This document shows positions 41,354 to 50,088 of a DNA stretch of 64,000 nucleotides, in pieces. The DNA lies in the NCBI GenBank assembly GCA_937958105.1, contig CALFXJ010000006.1, positions 254,718 to 318,717 of the forward strand, in the 5' to 3' direction. The notes under the pieces were generated by a model. It worked only from the letters and a program-made list of their open reading frames with translations, ran no database searches and had not been told where the DNA came from. Made by a program: the position numbers and the translations under genes. This DNA comes from an uncultured Cellvibrio sp. GTDB lineage: Bacteria > Pseudomonadota > Gammaproteobacteria > Pseudomonadales > Cellvibrionaceae. Numbering within the stretch: the first letter of the stretch is position 1; each line of letters starts with the position of its first letter.

Positions 41354-42715
41354 ATGGACGCTATCAACAATCTGGTGAAAATCCTCAGCGATCTGGTTTG
41401 GGGGCCACCAATGTTGATACTGATCCTCGGAACCGGCTGTTTTCTGATGGTGCGATTGAAGTTTATGCCGCTGTTACGCCTCAAAGAGGGGATGACATCG
41501 GTATGGCACGGGAGGAAAAAGGGTGACCCCAGTACAGGCATTATCAGTCCTTTTCAGGCGCTGATGACTTGTCTGGCTTCTACGGTGGGAACCGGCAATA
41601 TCGCCGGAGTAGCGACGGCCATCTTCTGGGGTGGGCCGGGTGCACTGTTCTGGATGTGGTGTACCGCTTTGGTTGGTATGGCCACTAAATATTCGGAAGT
41701 GGTATTGGCGGTTCACTACCGCGAACGTGACAAGAATGGTGAGCCGGTTGGCGGTCCCATGTACGCCATCAAGAATGGCCTGGGGCCACGCTGGACCTGG
41801 CTGGCTGCGCTCTTTGCTCTTCTCGGTGGTCTTGCTGGCTTCGGCATCGGAAATATGGTGCAGGCGAACAGCATGGCCCAAGCGCTTGAATCCAATTTTG
41901 CGGTGGATGTGCGACTGACCGGCTTTATAACCATGCTGGTTGTTGCTGTGGTTATCCTTGGGGGAATAAGACGGATCGGTAAGGTTGCCGCATCGCTTGT
42001 GCCCCTCATGTGTGTGGTATATGTATTAGCTGCACTGGCCGTTCTGATTGTCAATTTCTCCGAAATTCCAGCGGCCTTCTCCTTGATCTTTGCTCATGCA
42101 TTTACACCCGCTGCTGCAACGGGTGGGTTTGCCGGCGCAGCGGTCATGGTGGCAATTCAGTACGGCGTAGCTCGCGGGATATTTTCCAATGAAGCCGGAC
42201 TGGGTACAGCGGGTATCGCTCAGGCGGCCGGCACGAGTGATAATCCGGTCAGATCTGGCTTGATCGGGATGATGGGCACGTTCATCGACACTATCATCGT
42301 CTGCACCATGACCGGTTTAGCGATCATCACGTCGGGTGTCTGGGATAGTGGTGAACGCGGAGCGGCGTTGTCTATAGCGGCTTTCGAATCAGCGCTGCCA
42401 GGGGTTGGCGGACATATCTTAACTTGCTCGCTCCTGTTGTTCACCTTCACCACCATCCTTGGCTGGAGCTATATCGGTGAGCGGTGCTGGAGTTATCTCT
42501 TAGGTATCAAGACAATTCTGCCGTTCCGGATTTTCTGGGTGATTGTGGTCTATTGGGGAGCTACGGCACAGCTGGAGCTTGTGTGGTCAATCGCTGATAT
42601 TTTAAATGGTCTGATGGCGATTCCGAATCTGATCGCCTTGATTTTGCTCAGTCCGGTGGTGCTGGGTCTGACCAAGTCTTACTTTGCTAACAGGGCTGCT
42701 GCAAAGGCGTCTTAA
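41354..42715 (+). CDS. Sodium:alanine/glycine symporter (AGCS family)
   Basis: A 453-residue membrane transporter of the alanine or glycine:cation symporter family (AlsT/DagA), with about ten to eleven helices. Family segments include GTGNIAGVATAIFWGGPGALFWMW, GNMVQANSMAQAL, the GIFSNEAGLGTAGIA motif and FTFTTILGWSYIGERCW. It imports small neutral amino acids with sodium. The 200-base gap before it shows no glycine-riboswitch core I can recognise. Its stop overlaps the tusE stop by four bases, convergent. Confidence 0.93.
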   Translation: MDAINNLVKILSDLVWGPPMLILILGTGCFLMVRLKFMPLLRLKEGMTSVWHGRKKGDPSTGIISPFQALMTCLASTVGTGNIAGVATAIFWGGPGALFWMWCTALVGMATKYSEVVLAVHYRERDKNGEPVGGPMYAIKNGLGPRWTWLAALFALLGGLAGFGIGNMVQANSMAQALESNFAVDVRLTGFITMLVVAVVILGGIRRIGKVAASLVPLMCVVYVLAALAVLIVNFSEIPAAFSLIFAHAFTPAAATGGFAGAAVMVAIQYGVARGIFSNEAGLGTAGIAQAAGTSDNPVRSGLIGMMGTFIDTIIVCTMTGLAIITSGVWDSGERGAALSIAAFESALPGVGGHILTCSLLLFTFTTILGWSYIGERCWSYLLGIKTILPFRIFWVIVVYWGATAQLELVWSIADILNGLMAIPNLIALILLSPVVLGLTKSYFANRAAAKAS

Positions 42716-43044
42716 AGACAGTTAGCGGGGCGGGGTAAGCCAGCAATCTTGGCAGCAACCCTGGCCGGACTGGGGGGAAAGAGTTGCATGAGGTAAACGC
42801 TGCGACCTTTTTCCTCGCCCAGCTGTTGTCCCACTCGTTTGACTAATGCACGCATGGCCGGAGCCAGTTCGAACTCGCTATAAAATTCCCGCAATAAATA
42901 GATGATTTCCCAATGCTTATCACTCAGGACAATATTTTCCTGGGCGGCAAGATATCGGGCAACATTCTCGGACCAGTCCTGGAGATTTTTTAAGTGACCA
43001 TCTTTATCTGTGATGATCAGATGGCCATCGATATTTGCAGGCAT
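42712..43044 (-). CDS. tusE: TusE/DsrC sulfur-carrier protein
   Basis: A 110-residue DsrC-family protein. It accepts persulfide sulfur from TusBCD and passes it to MnmA for 2-thiouridine synthesis at tRNA position 34. The family C-terminal arm is present, and the conserved penultimate cysteine is Cys109 (PANCL end). The start is set at MPANIDGH, which lies just after the tusB stop; eight codons further upstream would overlap tusB. It is the last gene of the tusDCBE cluster, which is unbroken here. The single C-terminal cysteine is as in tRNA-thiolation TusE rather than the two-cysteine dissimilatory DsrC. Confidence 0.94.
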   Translation of the reverse strand: MPANIDGHLIITDKDGHLKNLQDWSENVARYLAAQENIVLSDKHWEIIYLLREFYSEFELAPAMRALVKRVGQQLGEEKGRSVYLMQLFPPSPARVAAKIAGLPRPANCL

Positions 43045-43046
43045 GG

Positions 43047-43355
43047 TTAATACCAGCTCTGTACGCAACGGTGCTGGGTGCTCAACTGAACAAAACCGAC
43101 ATAGTCGGTCAGCTCGATATTGCTCATCAGCATTTTTTCCAATCCCCGTGCTTTCACGTCATCAATGAGAGCATAAACCCTCACTCCCTGTTCAATCAGC
43201 TCCGTAAGCCGGGTTGCACAAGGGGTGGTAGTCATTGCACCGAAGACGCCATCTTCGAGTAGCAGAACCCCGTCACTGTCTGTACAGATAGAGAGACAGG
43301 AGGCCAGGGTGCCATGAGTAAAGGGGGACTTGTTAACGGTATGCAGTGTACTCAT
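43047..43355 (-). CDS. tusB: TusB/DsrH sulfur-relay subunit
   Basis: A 102-residue small Rossmann-like protein of the DsrH/TusB family, which forms a hexamer with TusC and TusD for sulfur transfer. It begins MSTLHTVNKSPFTHGTLASCL and has the LLLEDGVFGA and YALIDDVKARG segments of the family. TusB itself carries no essential catalytic cysteine in E. coli, and the cysteines here (CLSIC, PCATRL) need not be active. It is two bases from the start of tusE and five bases after tusC, a tight translational arrangement. Confidence 0.93.
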   Translation of the reverse strand: MSTLHTVNKSPFTHGTLASCLSICTDSDGVLLLEDGVFGAMTTTPCATRLTELIEQGVRVYALIDDVKARGLEKMLMSNIELTDYVGFVQLSTQHRCVQSWY

Positions 43356-43360
43356 CGTGA

Positions 43361-43723
43361 TTAGAAGCTCAGCAGGTGATCTTGCTGCGCCAGTAAGGCG
43401 CTGACAGCAGTACTGTCAAGAGTCTGGACACTGTCGAAAAGAAGTTCATTCTTTGATATGCCGCGCGCTTGCAGCGACTCCAAGTGTACAAAAATATTCT
43501 CCACATCGTACAGAGGCAGTGCGGGCAGCATGGATGCAAAGCTCTTTTGTCCAATGGCATTGGCTTGTTGGTTTGGGAGCAGTTGAAAGATCCCATCATC
43601 CATAAACAATAGGCTTAAATCCTGATCATAAGCTGCGGCTGTCAGTACTGCGTCAAGTGCCTCTTTGGCGATAGAGGAACCATAAGGCGCGTGACGGCTG
43701 ATAAACAGAATTTTCTTGCGCAT
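43361..43723 (-). CDS. tusC: TusC/DsrF sulfur-relay subunit
   Basis: A 120-residue DsrF-family subunit. It contains the family opening KKILFISRHAPYGSSIAKEALDAVL and the LLFMDDGIFQLL strand that builds the hexamer core; no conserved active cysteine is expected. The start at MRKKIL is adopted; the open frame extends four codons upstream into the tusD end. The gene follows tusD directly, almost stop-to-start, and precedes tusB by five bases, so the three are surely one transcript. Confidence 0.92.
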   Translation of the reverse strand: MRKKILFISRHAPYGSSIAKEALDAVLTAAAYDQDLSLLFMDDGIFQLLPNQQANAIGQKSFASMLPALPLYDVENIFVHLESLQARGISKNELLFDSVQTLDSTAVSALLAQQDHLLSF

Positions 43724-43724
43724 A

Positions 43725-44117
43725 CTACCCACCAAAAGTTACCAGTCGATCTGACATCAACGCCGCATCCACGAGCTGGCCCAAGCCGCTGAGAGCAAAG
43801 CCTTCATGCAGGTTGTGAGCGGGCTTTTCGTAACGATTTGCTTCCTCTTCGTCAAGGATGCCTCGTTTCAGGGCTGCTGCAATACAGACTACAAGGTCGA
43901 TATGATGCCGTTCTGAAAGCTCGCGCCATCTGGAAGTAAAATCCGTTTCATCCTGAGGGGGAGTCAGCAGCTGGCTGCTGTTATGTACCCCGTCCTGATA
44001 AAAAAAGATTCTGTACAGAGAGTGCCCCTCTGCCAGTAGTGCCTCGGCAAATCTGTAGGCGCTTTCACTGGCTTGTGAGGAGTAGGGTGGTGAATAAACA
44101 GCTAAGGAAAAAATCAT
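43725..44117 (-). CDS. tusD: TusD/DsrE sulfurtransferase subunit
   Basis: A 130-residue DsrE-like subunit that carries the catalytic persulfide in the TusBCD complex, receiving sulfur from TusA. The active cysteine is Cys78 in VVCIAAALKRG, matching the E. coli position. The N-terminal strand FSLAVYSPPYSSQASESAYRFA and FFYQDGVHNS segment match the family. It is the first gene of the cluster and is preceded on the same strand by yccA, whose terminator lies just upstream of tusD, so tusDCBE probably starts from its own promoter. Confidence 0.94.
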   Translation of the reverse strand: MIFSLAVYSPPYSSQASESAYRFAEALLAEGHSLYRIFFYQDGVHNSSQLLTPPQDETDFTSRWRELSERHHIDLVVCIAAALKRGILDEEEANRYEKPAHNLHEGFALSGLGQLVDAALMSDRLVTFGG

Positions 44118-44125
44118 AGTGAGAT

Positions 44126-44156
44126 AATAAAAAAAGCCCCGTCATGGCGGGGCTTC
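44126..44156 (-). terminator. Terminator downstream of yccA
   Basis: On the minus strand the 7-bp arms CGGGGCT/AGCCCCG pair (44135-44141, 44148-44154) and are followed by seven T and ATTATC. It lies in the 57-base gap between yccA and tusD. Confidence 0.9.
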
Positions 44157-44174
44157 TCGAAAAATTAATAAAAC

Positions 44175-44852
44175 TTAGTCATCACTCGCTGCGCCCAGCA
44201 GATGAAGCAAGCTGGTGAAGAGGTTAATGATAGACAGGTAAAGGCTGGTGGTAGCCAGGATGTAGTTGGTTTCTCCACCATGGATAATGGCGCTGGTTTG
44301 ATAAAGAATCAGCGCAGACATCAACAACACGATACCAGCAGAAAACGCCAAATGCAGACCGGAGACGTTAAATCCAAAGAAAGACGCTCCGAACAATATC
44401 AACATGGCGACGATCATTACCATCATGCCCACCACAACAAAACCTTGCAGGAAGCTGAAGTCTTTACGGGTGGTCAGTGTATAAGCAGAAAGGCCGAGGA
44501 AGATCAGGGCCGTGCCGCCAAGTGCCTGCAGCACGATAGAACCACCGTTCGCAAAGGCGAGATAGTGATTGAGCAGCGGCCCGAGGCTCGCACCTATCAA
44601 ACCGGTAAATGCAAAGACAACAGCCAAGCCGCTAGAAGAGTTTGCAGTGCGTGGCAGGACGAACCAGATCAAGCCTAAAGCAACCAGGCTCATGATCAGC
44701 CCTAAACCATGGCCTACGCCAACTGCCATGCTGATGCCTGCGGTCACGGCACTGAACACTAAGGTAATACCAAGCAACATATAAGTGTTGCGCAGCACCT
44801 TGTTGACTTCCAGGGTGCTAGTCGATGCGGTTTGTGTATAAAGCTCTTGCAT
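44175..44852 (-). CDS. yccA: Bax inhibitor-1/YccA family membrane protein
   Basis: A 225-residue protein with seven membrane helices and the family hallmarks: TYMLLGITLVFSAVTAG in helix 1, and the C-terminal SLYLSIINLFTSLLHLLG with the acidic tail. The E. coli member YccA modulates FtsH proteolysis of membrane proteins. It is adjacent to the tus genes and to tRNA-Ser, as in E. coli (tusE-yccA-serT), a conserved neighbourhood. The start ATG is supported by GGAG-like AATGGAGATT upstream. A terminator follows. Confidence 0.94.
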   Translation of the reverse strand: MQELYTQTASTSTLEVNKVLRNTYMLLGITLVFSAVTAGISMAVGVGHGLGLIMSLVALGLIWFVLPRTANSSSGLAVVFAFTGLIGASLGPLLNHYLAFANGGSIVLQALGGTALIFLGLSAYTLTTRKDFSFLQGFVVVGMMVMIVAMLILFGASFFGFNVSGLHLAFSAGIVLLMSALILYQTSAIIHGGETNYILATTSLYLSIINLFTSLLHLLGAASDD

Positions 44853-45003
44853 GGTGAATCTCCATTGGGCTTCGTTAAAAAATGATGTTCATCATACAAA
44901 GTCAGGTTATAAATTCCAAGAGATTATATCCTGGGCCTTAAATCACTGATTAATGTGTGGTTTTAGACATGGGGGCAAAGCGACAGTTCACAAGTCATCT
45001 GGC

Positions 45004-45040
45004 AGGAAAAACAAAAGGCGCCCGCTGGGCGCCTTTTGTG
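45004..45040 (-). terminator. Terminator downstream of tRNA-Ser
   Basis: A 13-bp perfect stem ACAAAAGGCGCCC/GGGCGCCTTTTGT (45011-45023, 45027-45039) with a 3-base loop. On the minus strand it is followed by TTTTCC. Confidence 0.88.
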
Positions 45041-45057
45041 ATGTCTATCGACAGAGA

Positions 45058-45147
45058 TGGCGGAAGGGCAGGGATTTGAACCCTGGGTAGGCTCGCACCT
45101 ACGCCGGTTTTCAAGACCGGTGCATTAAACCACTCTGCCACCCTTCC
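45058..45147 (-). tRNA. serT: tRNA-Ser (anticodon UGA)
   Basis: On the minus strand the sequence begins GGAAGGG and ends CCCTTCC-G-CCA, a 7-bp acceptor stem with encoded CCA. The anticodon stem CCGGT/ACCGG encloses loop CTTGAAA, so the anticodon is UGA. A long variable arm (GTAGGTGCGAGCCTAC) and the GGTTCAAATC T-loop mark a class II serine tRNA. It sits next to yccA and the tus genes, as in E. coli. Confidence 0.97.
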
Positions 45148-45159
45148 GAAGAGGTGCAG

Positions 45160-45187
45160 ATTATACATAGGTTTTTTTGGCGAGCAA
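45160..45187 (-). promoter_or_regulatory. Putative tRNA-Ser promoter
   Basis: On the minus strand TTGCTC, a 16-base spacer and a perfect TATAAT (complement at 45160-45165) lie 12 bases before the mature tRNA end. Confidence 0.65.
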
Positions 45188-45261
45188 TATCCCGGTAATA
45201 AAATTTACCTGGATTGATATATTCTGATCATAACCTGAGCGATTGAATCAATGGCACGAGG

Positions 45262-45295
45262 TAAAAATAAAAAACCGGGCAAGAGCCCGGCTTTT
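45262..45295 (-). terminator. Terminator downstream of rne
   Basis: On the minus strand CCGGGC and GCCCGG (45285-45290 and 45275-45280) pair around a 4-base loop and are followed by a T-run with ATTTTT. It lies just after the rne stop. Confidence 0.9.
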
Positions 45296-45307
45296 TATTA
45301 CAGCAAG

Positions 45308-48280
45308 TTACTCCTGATGCTCAGGGGCATCCGGTGCGGGTGCTGCCCGTTTCGCCAGGCGCGGATCATTTGATGGTCTGGCCAGTGGACGCGGGTTGTG
45401 TTCAACATTGGCTGGCACACTCGTGTCCAGAGCTCGCGGCTGCACTCGCGTTAATGTTTCAGTCACGATATGCACAGCAACTGGCTTGGGAGCACGACGA
45501 GGATCATTGCTCGCGCGGACAACCTCGGTGGAAGAGGGAGAGCTCACATCAGGCTGGCTAGCTGCTGTTTCTTCGGTCGCGGTTTCTGCATTCGTCGCTG
45601 CAACGATTTCATCTGCAGCTGGTGTTGCAGCCGGTTGGGTTTGCTCCTGCTCAATTGCTGCCTGGGCTTGTTCCGGTTCTGCTGCAACGTCGGGTGTCGC
45701 TGATGCCATGCTTGGTGCTGCTTCCTGAATTGATTCCTCCTGCTGGGGCAGAGGTGCTTCAAAAACCTGCGATACAGGAGGTGCTTCTACAGCAGGGTTC
45801 TCTTCAGCGGCAGCTGGTGCGTCAGCGGCTGGTTTTATTTCCTGGTCAATAACAAATGATTGCGCGGAGGCTGTTACAGCTTCAGCCGACTCTTCGTCCT
45901 GCTCTTTGCCAAAGGCTTCTTCAAAAGCAGCAGTCTGGGCGGCAATTGCAGCAGACACCTGTACATTCAGATGCTTATCTTCAGTAGCTGCTGCTTCTAC
46001 AGCAGGTGCTGGTTCAATGGCAGGAGCTGTGGGCTCGGCAGTTGAGCTGGCGTTGGTTGAGCCTGAATCATTTGCGATGGATTCGGTGGTTTCCGCTGTA
46101 TTCTCTTCCACCGCCTCACGGCGTCCACGACGGCGCTGCTGAGAGCGTGCGCGACGACCTGCAGGGCGTTTGGATGGACGTTCATCTCCATCCTGCTCCG
46201 CTTCAGGTGAATCCGCTTTGGATTCCGCTGCAGCCTCTGCAACAGCATTGGCAGATTGATTTCTCCGCGCATTATCGCGGTCGTCGCGGTTCCGGTTGCC
46301 CCGCTGGTTGCGACCCTCATTGGAATCCCGGTCTTTTGCGGATTCGTTATTGTCACGGCTTTGCTGGCGGTTATCGCGGCGGTCATTGTCGCGGTTGCGT
46401 TCGTTTGATGAACGATTCTCCTGAACCTGGGGCTCGTTTGTCTCACGAGGCTCACGATTATCCCGGATTTCACGATCATCCTTCCGGTCTTTGTCGCGGC
46501 GGTTGCGGTCGCGGCGGTTGCGGGATTGAGGCTGGTTCCGACCACGGCCCTGGCGATTACGGTCACGCTTATGACCCTTGCTGTCGCGGCTGGATTTTTC
46601 GCTGCTGAACAGACCCATTAAGAGACTGATAAAGCGCGCAATTACACCAGGTTTTTTAACGGGTTCCGGAGCAGGTTGTGACGGTGCAGTGACTTGCACA
46701 GCAGGTCGGCTGACCGGCAGCGCCTTCACGCTCATGTCTTCATCTTCTTCTTTGTTCTCATCGCCGGTTGGCATGATCTTGTAGCTGGTTTCCAGCGTAC
46801 CGTCATCATCGTCACGCAGGCGCTGCACCTCAAAGTGAGGTGTCATCATGTCCGCGCTGGGAACAATGACTACTCGCGTATTGTTGCGCGATTCGATATT
46901 CGAGATGGTTTTACGTTTTTCATTAAGGAGATAAGTGGCAACTGAGACAGGAGCAATTGCCCGAATTTCAGCGCTGCGCTCTTTTTGTGCTTCTTCCTCA
47001 ACCAGCCGCAGAATGGCCAGTGCCAGAGAGCGGGTGCCCCTGATGGTGCCCTGACCATTACAGCGCGGGCAGACTTTGGAATGCACTTCCCCTAATGACG
47101 GGCGCAGACGCTGGCGGGACATCTCGAGCAGGCCAAACCGGGAGATGCGTCCGATTTGAACCCGTGCCCGGTCCATCATCAAGGCATCGCGCATGCGGTT
47201 TTCCACTTCGCGTTGATTGCGTACCGGCTGCATGTCGATGAAGTCGATAACAACCAGGCCGCCCATGTCACGCAAACGCAGCTGGCGTGCGATCTCATCC
47301 GCTGCTTCCAGGTTAGTTTGCAGGGCAGTTTCTTCAATATCACCACCTTTAGTAGCGCGGGATGAGTTGATGTCGATAGAAACCAGAGCTTCGGTAACAT
47401 CGATCACGATGGCACCGCCGGAAGGTAATTTAACCTCCCGCTGGAATGCGGTTTCGATCTGGCTTTCAATCTGGTAGCGATTGAAGAGCGGGATATCATC
47501 CTGATACAGCTTTACTTTGCTGCGGTAGTTGGGCATGACTTGCTGAATGAACGCAGAAGCCAATTCATAAGCTTCTTTGTTATCAACAATGACTTCGCCC
47601 ACATCTTGCCGCAGGTAGTCGCGGATAGCGCGAATAATTACGTTGCTTTCCTGGAACAGGAAGGTAGGCGCGGGGGACTTTTTGGCTTCGCTGTCGATTG
47701 AGCTCCACAGCTGCAGGAGGTAGTTCAGGTCCCACTGCAGTTCTTCAGCGCTGCGTCCGACACCGGCGGTGCGGATAATAACGCCCATTCCGGGGGGGAC
47801 TTCAATGGAGCCGAGAGCGTCTTTGAGTTCAGCCCGATCCTCTCCCTCAATACGGCGGGAGATGCCACCGGCCCGCGGGTTATTCGGCATCAGAACAAGA
47901 TATCGACCAGCCAGGCTGATAAAGGTAGTCAGTGCAGCCCCTTTGTTGCCGCGCTCTTCTTTATCAATCTGTACGATGACCTCTGTGCCTTCTTTGAGCA
48001 CGTCCTTAATTTTGACGCGGCCGTCGAGGTCACCGGGGTTTTTCGTGAAGTATTCGCGGGATATTTCTTTGAGGGGAAGGAAGCCATGACGCTCTGCGCC
48101 GTAGTCAACAAATGCTGCTTCTAAACTGGGTTCAACCCGCGTGATGCGGCCTTTATAGATGTTGGATTTCTTTTGTTCGCGATTGCGATTTTCAATATCG
48201 AGATCGTAAAGCCATTGGCCATCAACCAAGGCTACGCGCAACTCTTCGGGCTGAGTTGCGTTGATGAGCATTCTTTTCAT
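45308..48280 (-). CDS. rne: Ribonuclease E
   Basis: A 990-residue endoribonuclease and scaffold of the RNA degradosome. The N-terminal catalytic half has the S1 domain (about 36-125), the 5' sensor/RNase H region and the DNase I-like subdomain with Asp303 and Asp346 (IDIN, IDFID) coordinating magnesium. The Zn-link cysteines are Cys404 and Cys407 in CPRCNGQG. All four numbers equal those of E. coli. The C-terminal half (about 530-990) is disordered, with arginine/aspartate-rich repeats (about 570-680) that bind RNA, then an acidic Ala/Glu/Pro tail. The 780-base gap to rluC contains its long leader. Confidence 0.98.
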   Translation of the reverse strand: MKRMLINATQPEELRVALVDGQWLYDLDIENRNREQKKSNIYKGRITRVEPSLEAAFVDYGAERHGFLPLKEISREYFTKNPGDLDGRVKIKDVLKEGTEVIVQIDKEERGNKGAALTTFISLAGRYLVLMPNNPRAGGISRRIEGEDRAELKDALGSIEVPPGMGVIIRTAGVGRSAEELQWDLNYLLQLWSSIDSEAKKSPAPTFLFQESNVIIRAIRDYLRQDVGEVIVDNKEAYELASAFIQQVMPNYRSKVKLYQDDIPLFNRYQIESQIETAFQREVKLPSGGAIVIDVTEALVSIDINSSRATKGGDIEETALQTNLEAADEIARQLRLRDMGGLVVIDFIDMQPVRNQREVENRMRDALMMDRARVQIGRISRFGLLEMSRQRLRPSLGEVHSKVCPRCNGQGTIRGTRSLALAILRLVEEEAQKERSAEIRAIAPVSVATYLLNEKRKTISNIESRNNTRVVIVPSADMMTPHFEVQRLRDDDDGTLETSYKIMPTGDENKEEDEDMSVKALPVSRPAVQVTAPSQPAPEPVKKPGVIARFISLLMGLFSSEKSSRDSKGHKRDRNRQGRGRNQPQSRNRRDRNRRDKDRKDDREIRDNREPRETNEPQVQENRSSNERNRDNDRRDNRQQSRDNNESAKDRDSNEGRNQRGNRNRDDRDNARRNQSANAVAEAAAESKADSPEAEQDGDERPSKRPAGRRARSQQRRRGRREAVEENTAETTESIANDSGSTNASSTAEPTAPAIEPAPAVEAAATEDKHLNVQVSAAIAAQTAAFEEAFGKEQDEESAEAVTASAQSFVIDQEIKPAADAPAAAEENPAVEAPPVSQVFEAPLPQQEESIQEAAPSMASATPDVAAEPEQAQAAIEQEQTQPAATPAADEIVAATNAETATEETAASQPDVSSPSSTEVVRASNDPRRAPKPVAVHIVTETLTRVQPRALDTSVPANVEHNPRPLARPSNDPRLAKRAAPAPDAPEHQE

Positions 48281-49062
48281 GTGTTACCTGTTAGTTCGAG
48301 CGCTGTTGGCAACGAATAACTAGGGTTAACACGCAGGTGTTTTGTACAACCGTGTAGACTGCCGCGCTACATAAAGCTCGCGACAGCGGTTGGTGGGTAG
48401 ATGCTGGTCAGTTTGGACTTTGTCATGGGCAATTGGCTCGTGACGGATAACATTCCTGCGCTGATAGATAGTTCTCTTCCCATTTAACTCAAATATAGAC
48501 TGCTTAATATCAGTCCCCTCAGTACTGCTGGTTGCTGTAAAACGTGCAACTGGTTCAGGATCGTGATCGCAAGTGCGCAGCGTTTTGGCTGGCTGATATG
48601 ACCTCGCGGGTTCTATCATCTCCGGGCTGGTTTACACGGCACGGTGTTCTTGTCAGGGTGGATCACATCCAGAATCTTGGTCTGGCAATACGTAGAATCA
48701 GAGTCTACAAAACACTCAAGTATTAACAAAAGCTATTGCGTATTAAAGCGCGATTGTTCCAGTGTATTCGCGCAACAGAGCGTTGCGAAAATACCGTCTT
48801 GTTTGTTTCTGGAGTATTAGACCCGAGCGTTTCCTGTCGGTTGCCTCAAGGGTCAAAGCCTCCTTTCGCCGTCAGCGGTATTTCCTAACTGATACGCCTT
48901 TTCATGCGTTATCCGGAAACCAGCCTGTCTCGACGCCGCCGAATATATCAGTATTCACGGCTACCTTCAATGAACCGGTGCACTTGACGGCTGCTGAGTC
49001 GGTATAGGAAGTTCTGCGCGCTCTACATGTGGGTTTTGTCTTGTTTGAGGTATCATCGCGCC
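48281..49062. promoter_or_regulatory. Intergenic region between divergent rne and rluC
   Basis: About 780 bases with no supported gene. In E. coli rne has a 361-base untranslated leader through which RNase E feeds back on its own mRNA, so a similar leader on the minus strand is expected here. A short hairpin CGCAAC/GTTGCG (48771-48776, 48782-48787) and several short pairs occur, but I could not identify the conserved stem by eye. Confidence 0.5.
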
Positions 49063-50070
49063 ATGAAAAAAGACTCCCTCCCTAAAGCCTCTCGTGATGA
49101 TGCGGTGGTTAATCCTGTTCAGCCTGTTCAGTTTGTCGAGATCGATGCAGATCTTGCCGGGCAGCGTATTGACAATTTCCTGATGGCTCGCCTGAAAGGG
49201 GTCCCTAAATCACGGGTATACAACATCCTCCGCAAGGGCGAGGTGCGTATTAATAAAGCCCGGTGCAAGCCGGATTACAAACTGCTGGCTGGCGATGTGG
49301 TTCGGATTCCGCCAGTCCGTATCACCGAGAAAGAGACTGGAGCCCGGCCCAGTAACGTCTTGGTAAAGAGGTTGGAAAACGCCATCCTGTTTGAAAATGA
49401 TGGGTTGCTGGTACTCAACAAGCCGCCTGGCCTTGCGGTGCATGGGGGAAGCGGTGTAACCCTTGGCCTGATAGAAGTGCTGCGTCAAATGCGACCTGAG
49501 GCACGCTACCTGGAGCTGGTTCATCGGCTGGATAGAGATACCTCAGGTTGTATCATGATCGCGAAAAAACGGAGCATGCTACGGCATCTCCAGGCTGCTC
49601 TGCGCGACAAGGGTCGGAGTGGTGTGCGCAAGGTTTATCAGGCTTTGGTGGCAGGGGCTTGGCCTCCTGCTTGTCGTCGCGTTGATGCGCCGCTGTTGAA
49701 GAGTGAAGTAGGTGAGGGGGAGCGGATCGTTAAAGTGAACCCGGCCGGTAAGCCAAGCCTTACCGAGTTCTCTGTATTGGCCAATTATGAAGGTTTTACT
49801 CTGGTTGAGGCTCGTCCGATTACGGGGCGCACCCATCAGATACGTGTCCATGCGCAGCATATGGGGCATAGCCTGGTGGGGGACGAGAAATACGGCCACG
49901 ACGAAATCAACGAGAAGATGCGCCAGTTAGGTGTGAGGCGCCTGTTCCTGCATGCAGCAGAGCTGGGTTTTTATCTGCCGGATCAGCAGCAACTGACCAT
50001 TGTCCGGGCTCCTTTAAGTCCGGACCTGGCGGAGCCGCTGTCCAGGCTGCCACTTAAGATGAAAGAATGA
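49063..50070 (+). CDS. rluC: 23S rRNA pseudouridine synthase RluC
   Basis: A 335-residue RluA-family enzyme that forms pseudouridine at 23S positions 955, 2504 and 2580. An N-terminal S4 RNA-binding domain (about 27-85, DNFLMARLKGVPKSRVYNILRKGEV) precedes the catalytic domain with HRLDRDTSG (154-162), where Asp157 is the catalytic residue. The GRTHQIRVH segment and a C-terminal RLFLHAAELGF match the family. The start at 49063 is chosen because upstream frame residues are not family-like. It is divergent from rne, the conserved arrangement in gammaproteobacteria. Confidence 0.97.
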   Translation: MKKDSLPKASRDDAVVNPVQPVQFVEIDADLAGQRIDNFLMARLKGVPKSRVYNILRKGEVRINKARCKPDYKLLAGDVVRIPPVRITEKETGARPSNVLVKRLENAILFENDGLLVLNKPPGLAVHGGSGVTLGLIEVLRQMRPEARYLELVHRLDRDTSGCIMIAKKRSMLRHLQAALRDKGRSGVRKVYQALVAGAWPPACRRVDAPLLKSEVGEGERIVKVNPAGKPSLTEFSVLANYEGFTLVEARPITGRTHQIRVHAQHMGHSLVGDEKYGHDEINEKMRQLGVRRLFLHAAELGFYLPDQQQLTIVRAPLSPDLAEPLSRLPLKMKE

Positions 50071-50088
50071 CATCCAGGAGATATAGCG

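Noticed and set aside
45334..46608. Open frames on the plus strand opposite the rne tail
   Set aside because: They mirror the low-complexity Arg/Asp/Ala-rich end of RNase E and have no initiation signals.
48326..49007. Several short open frames between rne and rluC
   Set aside because: They lack ribosome sites and lie in an expected regulatory leader.
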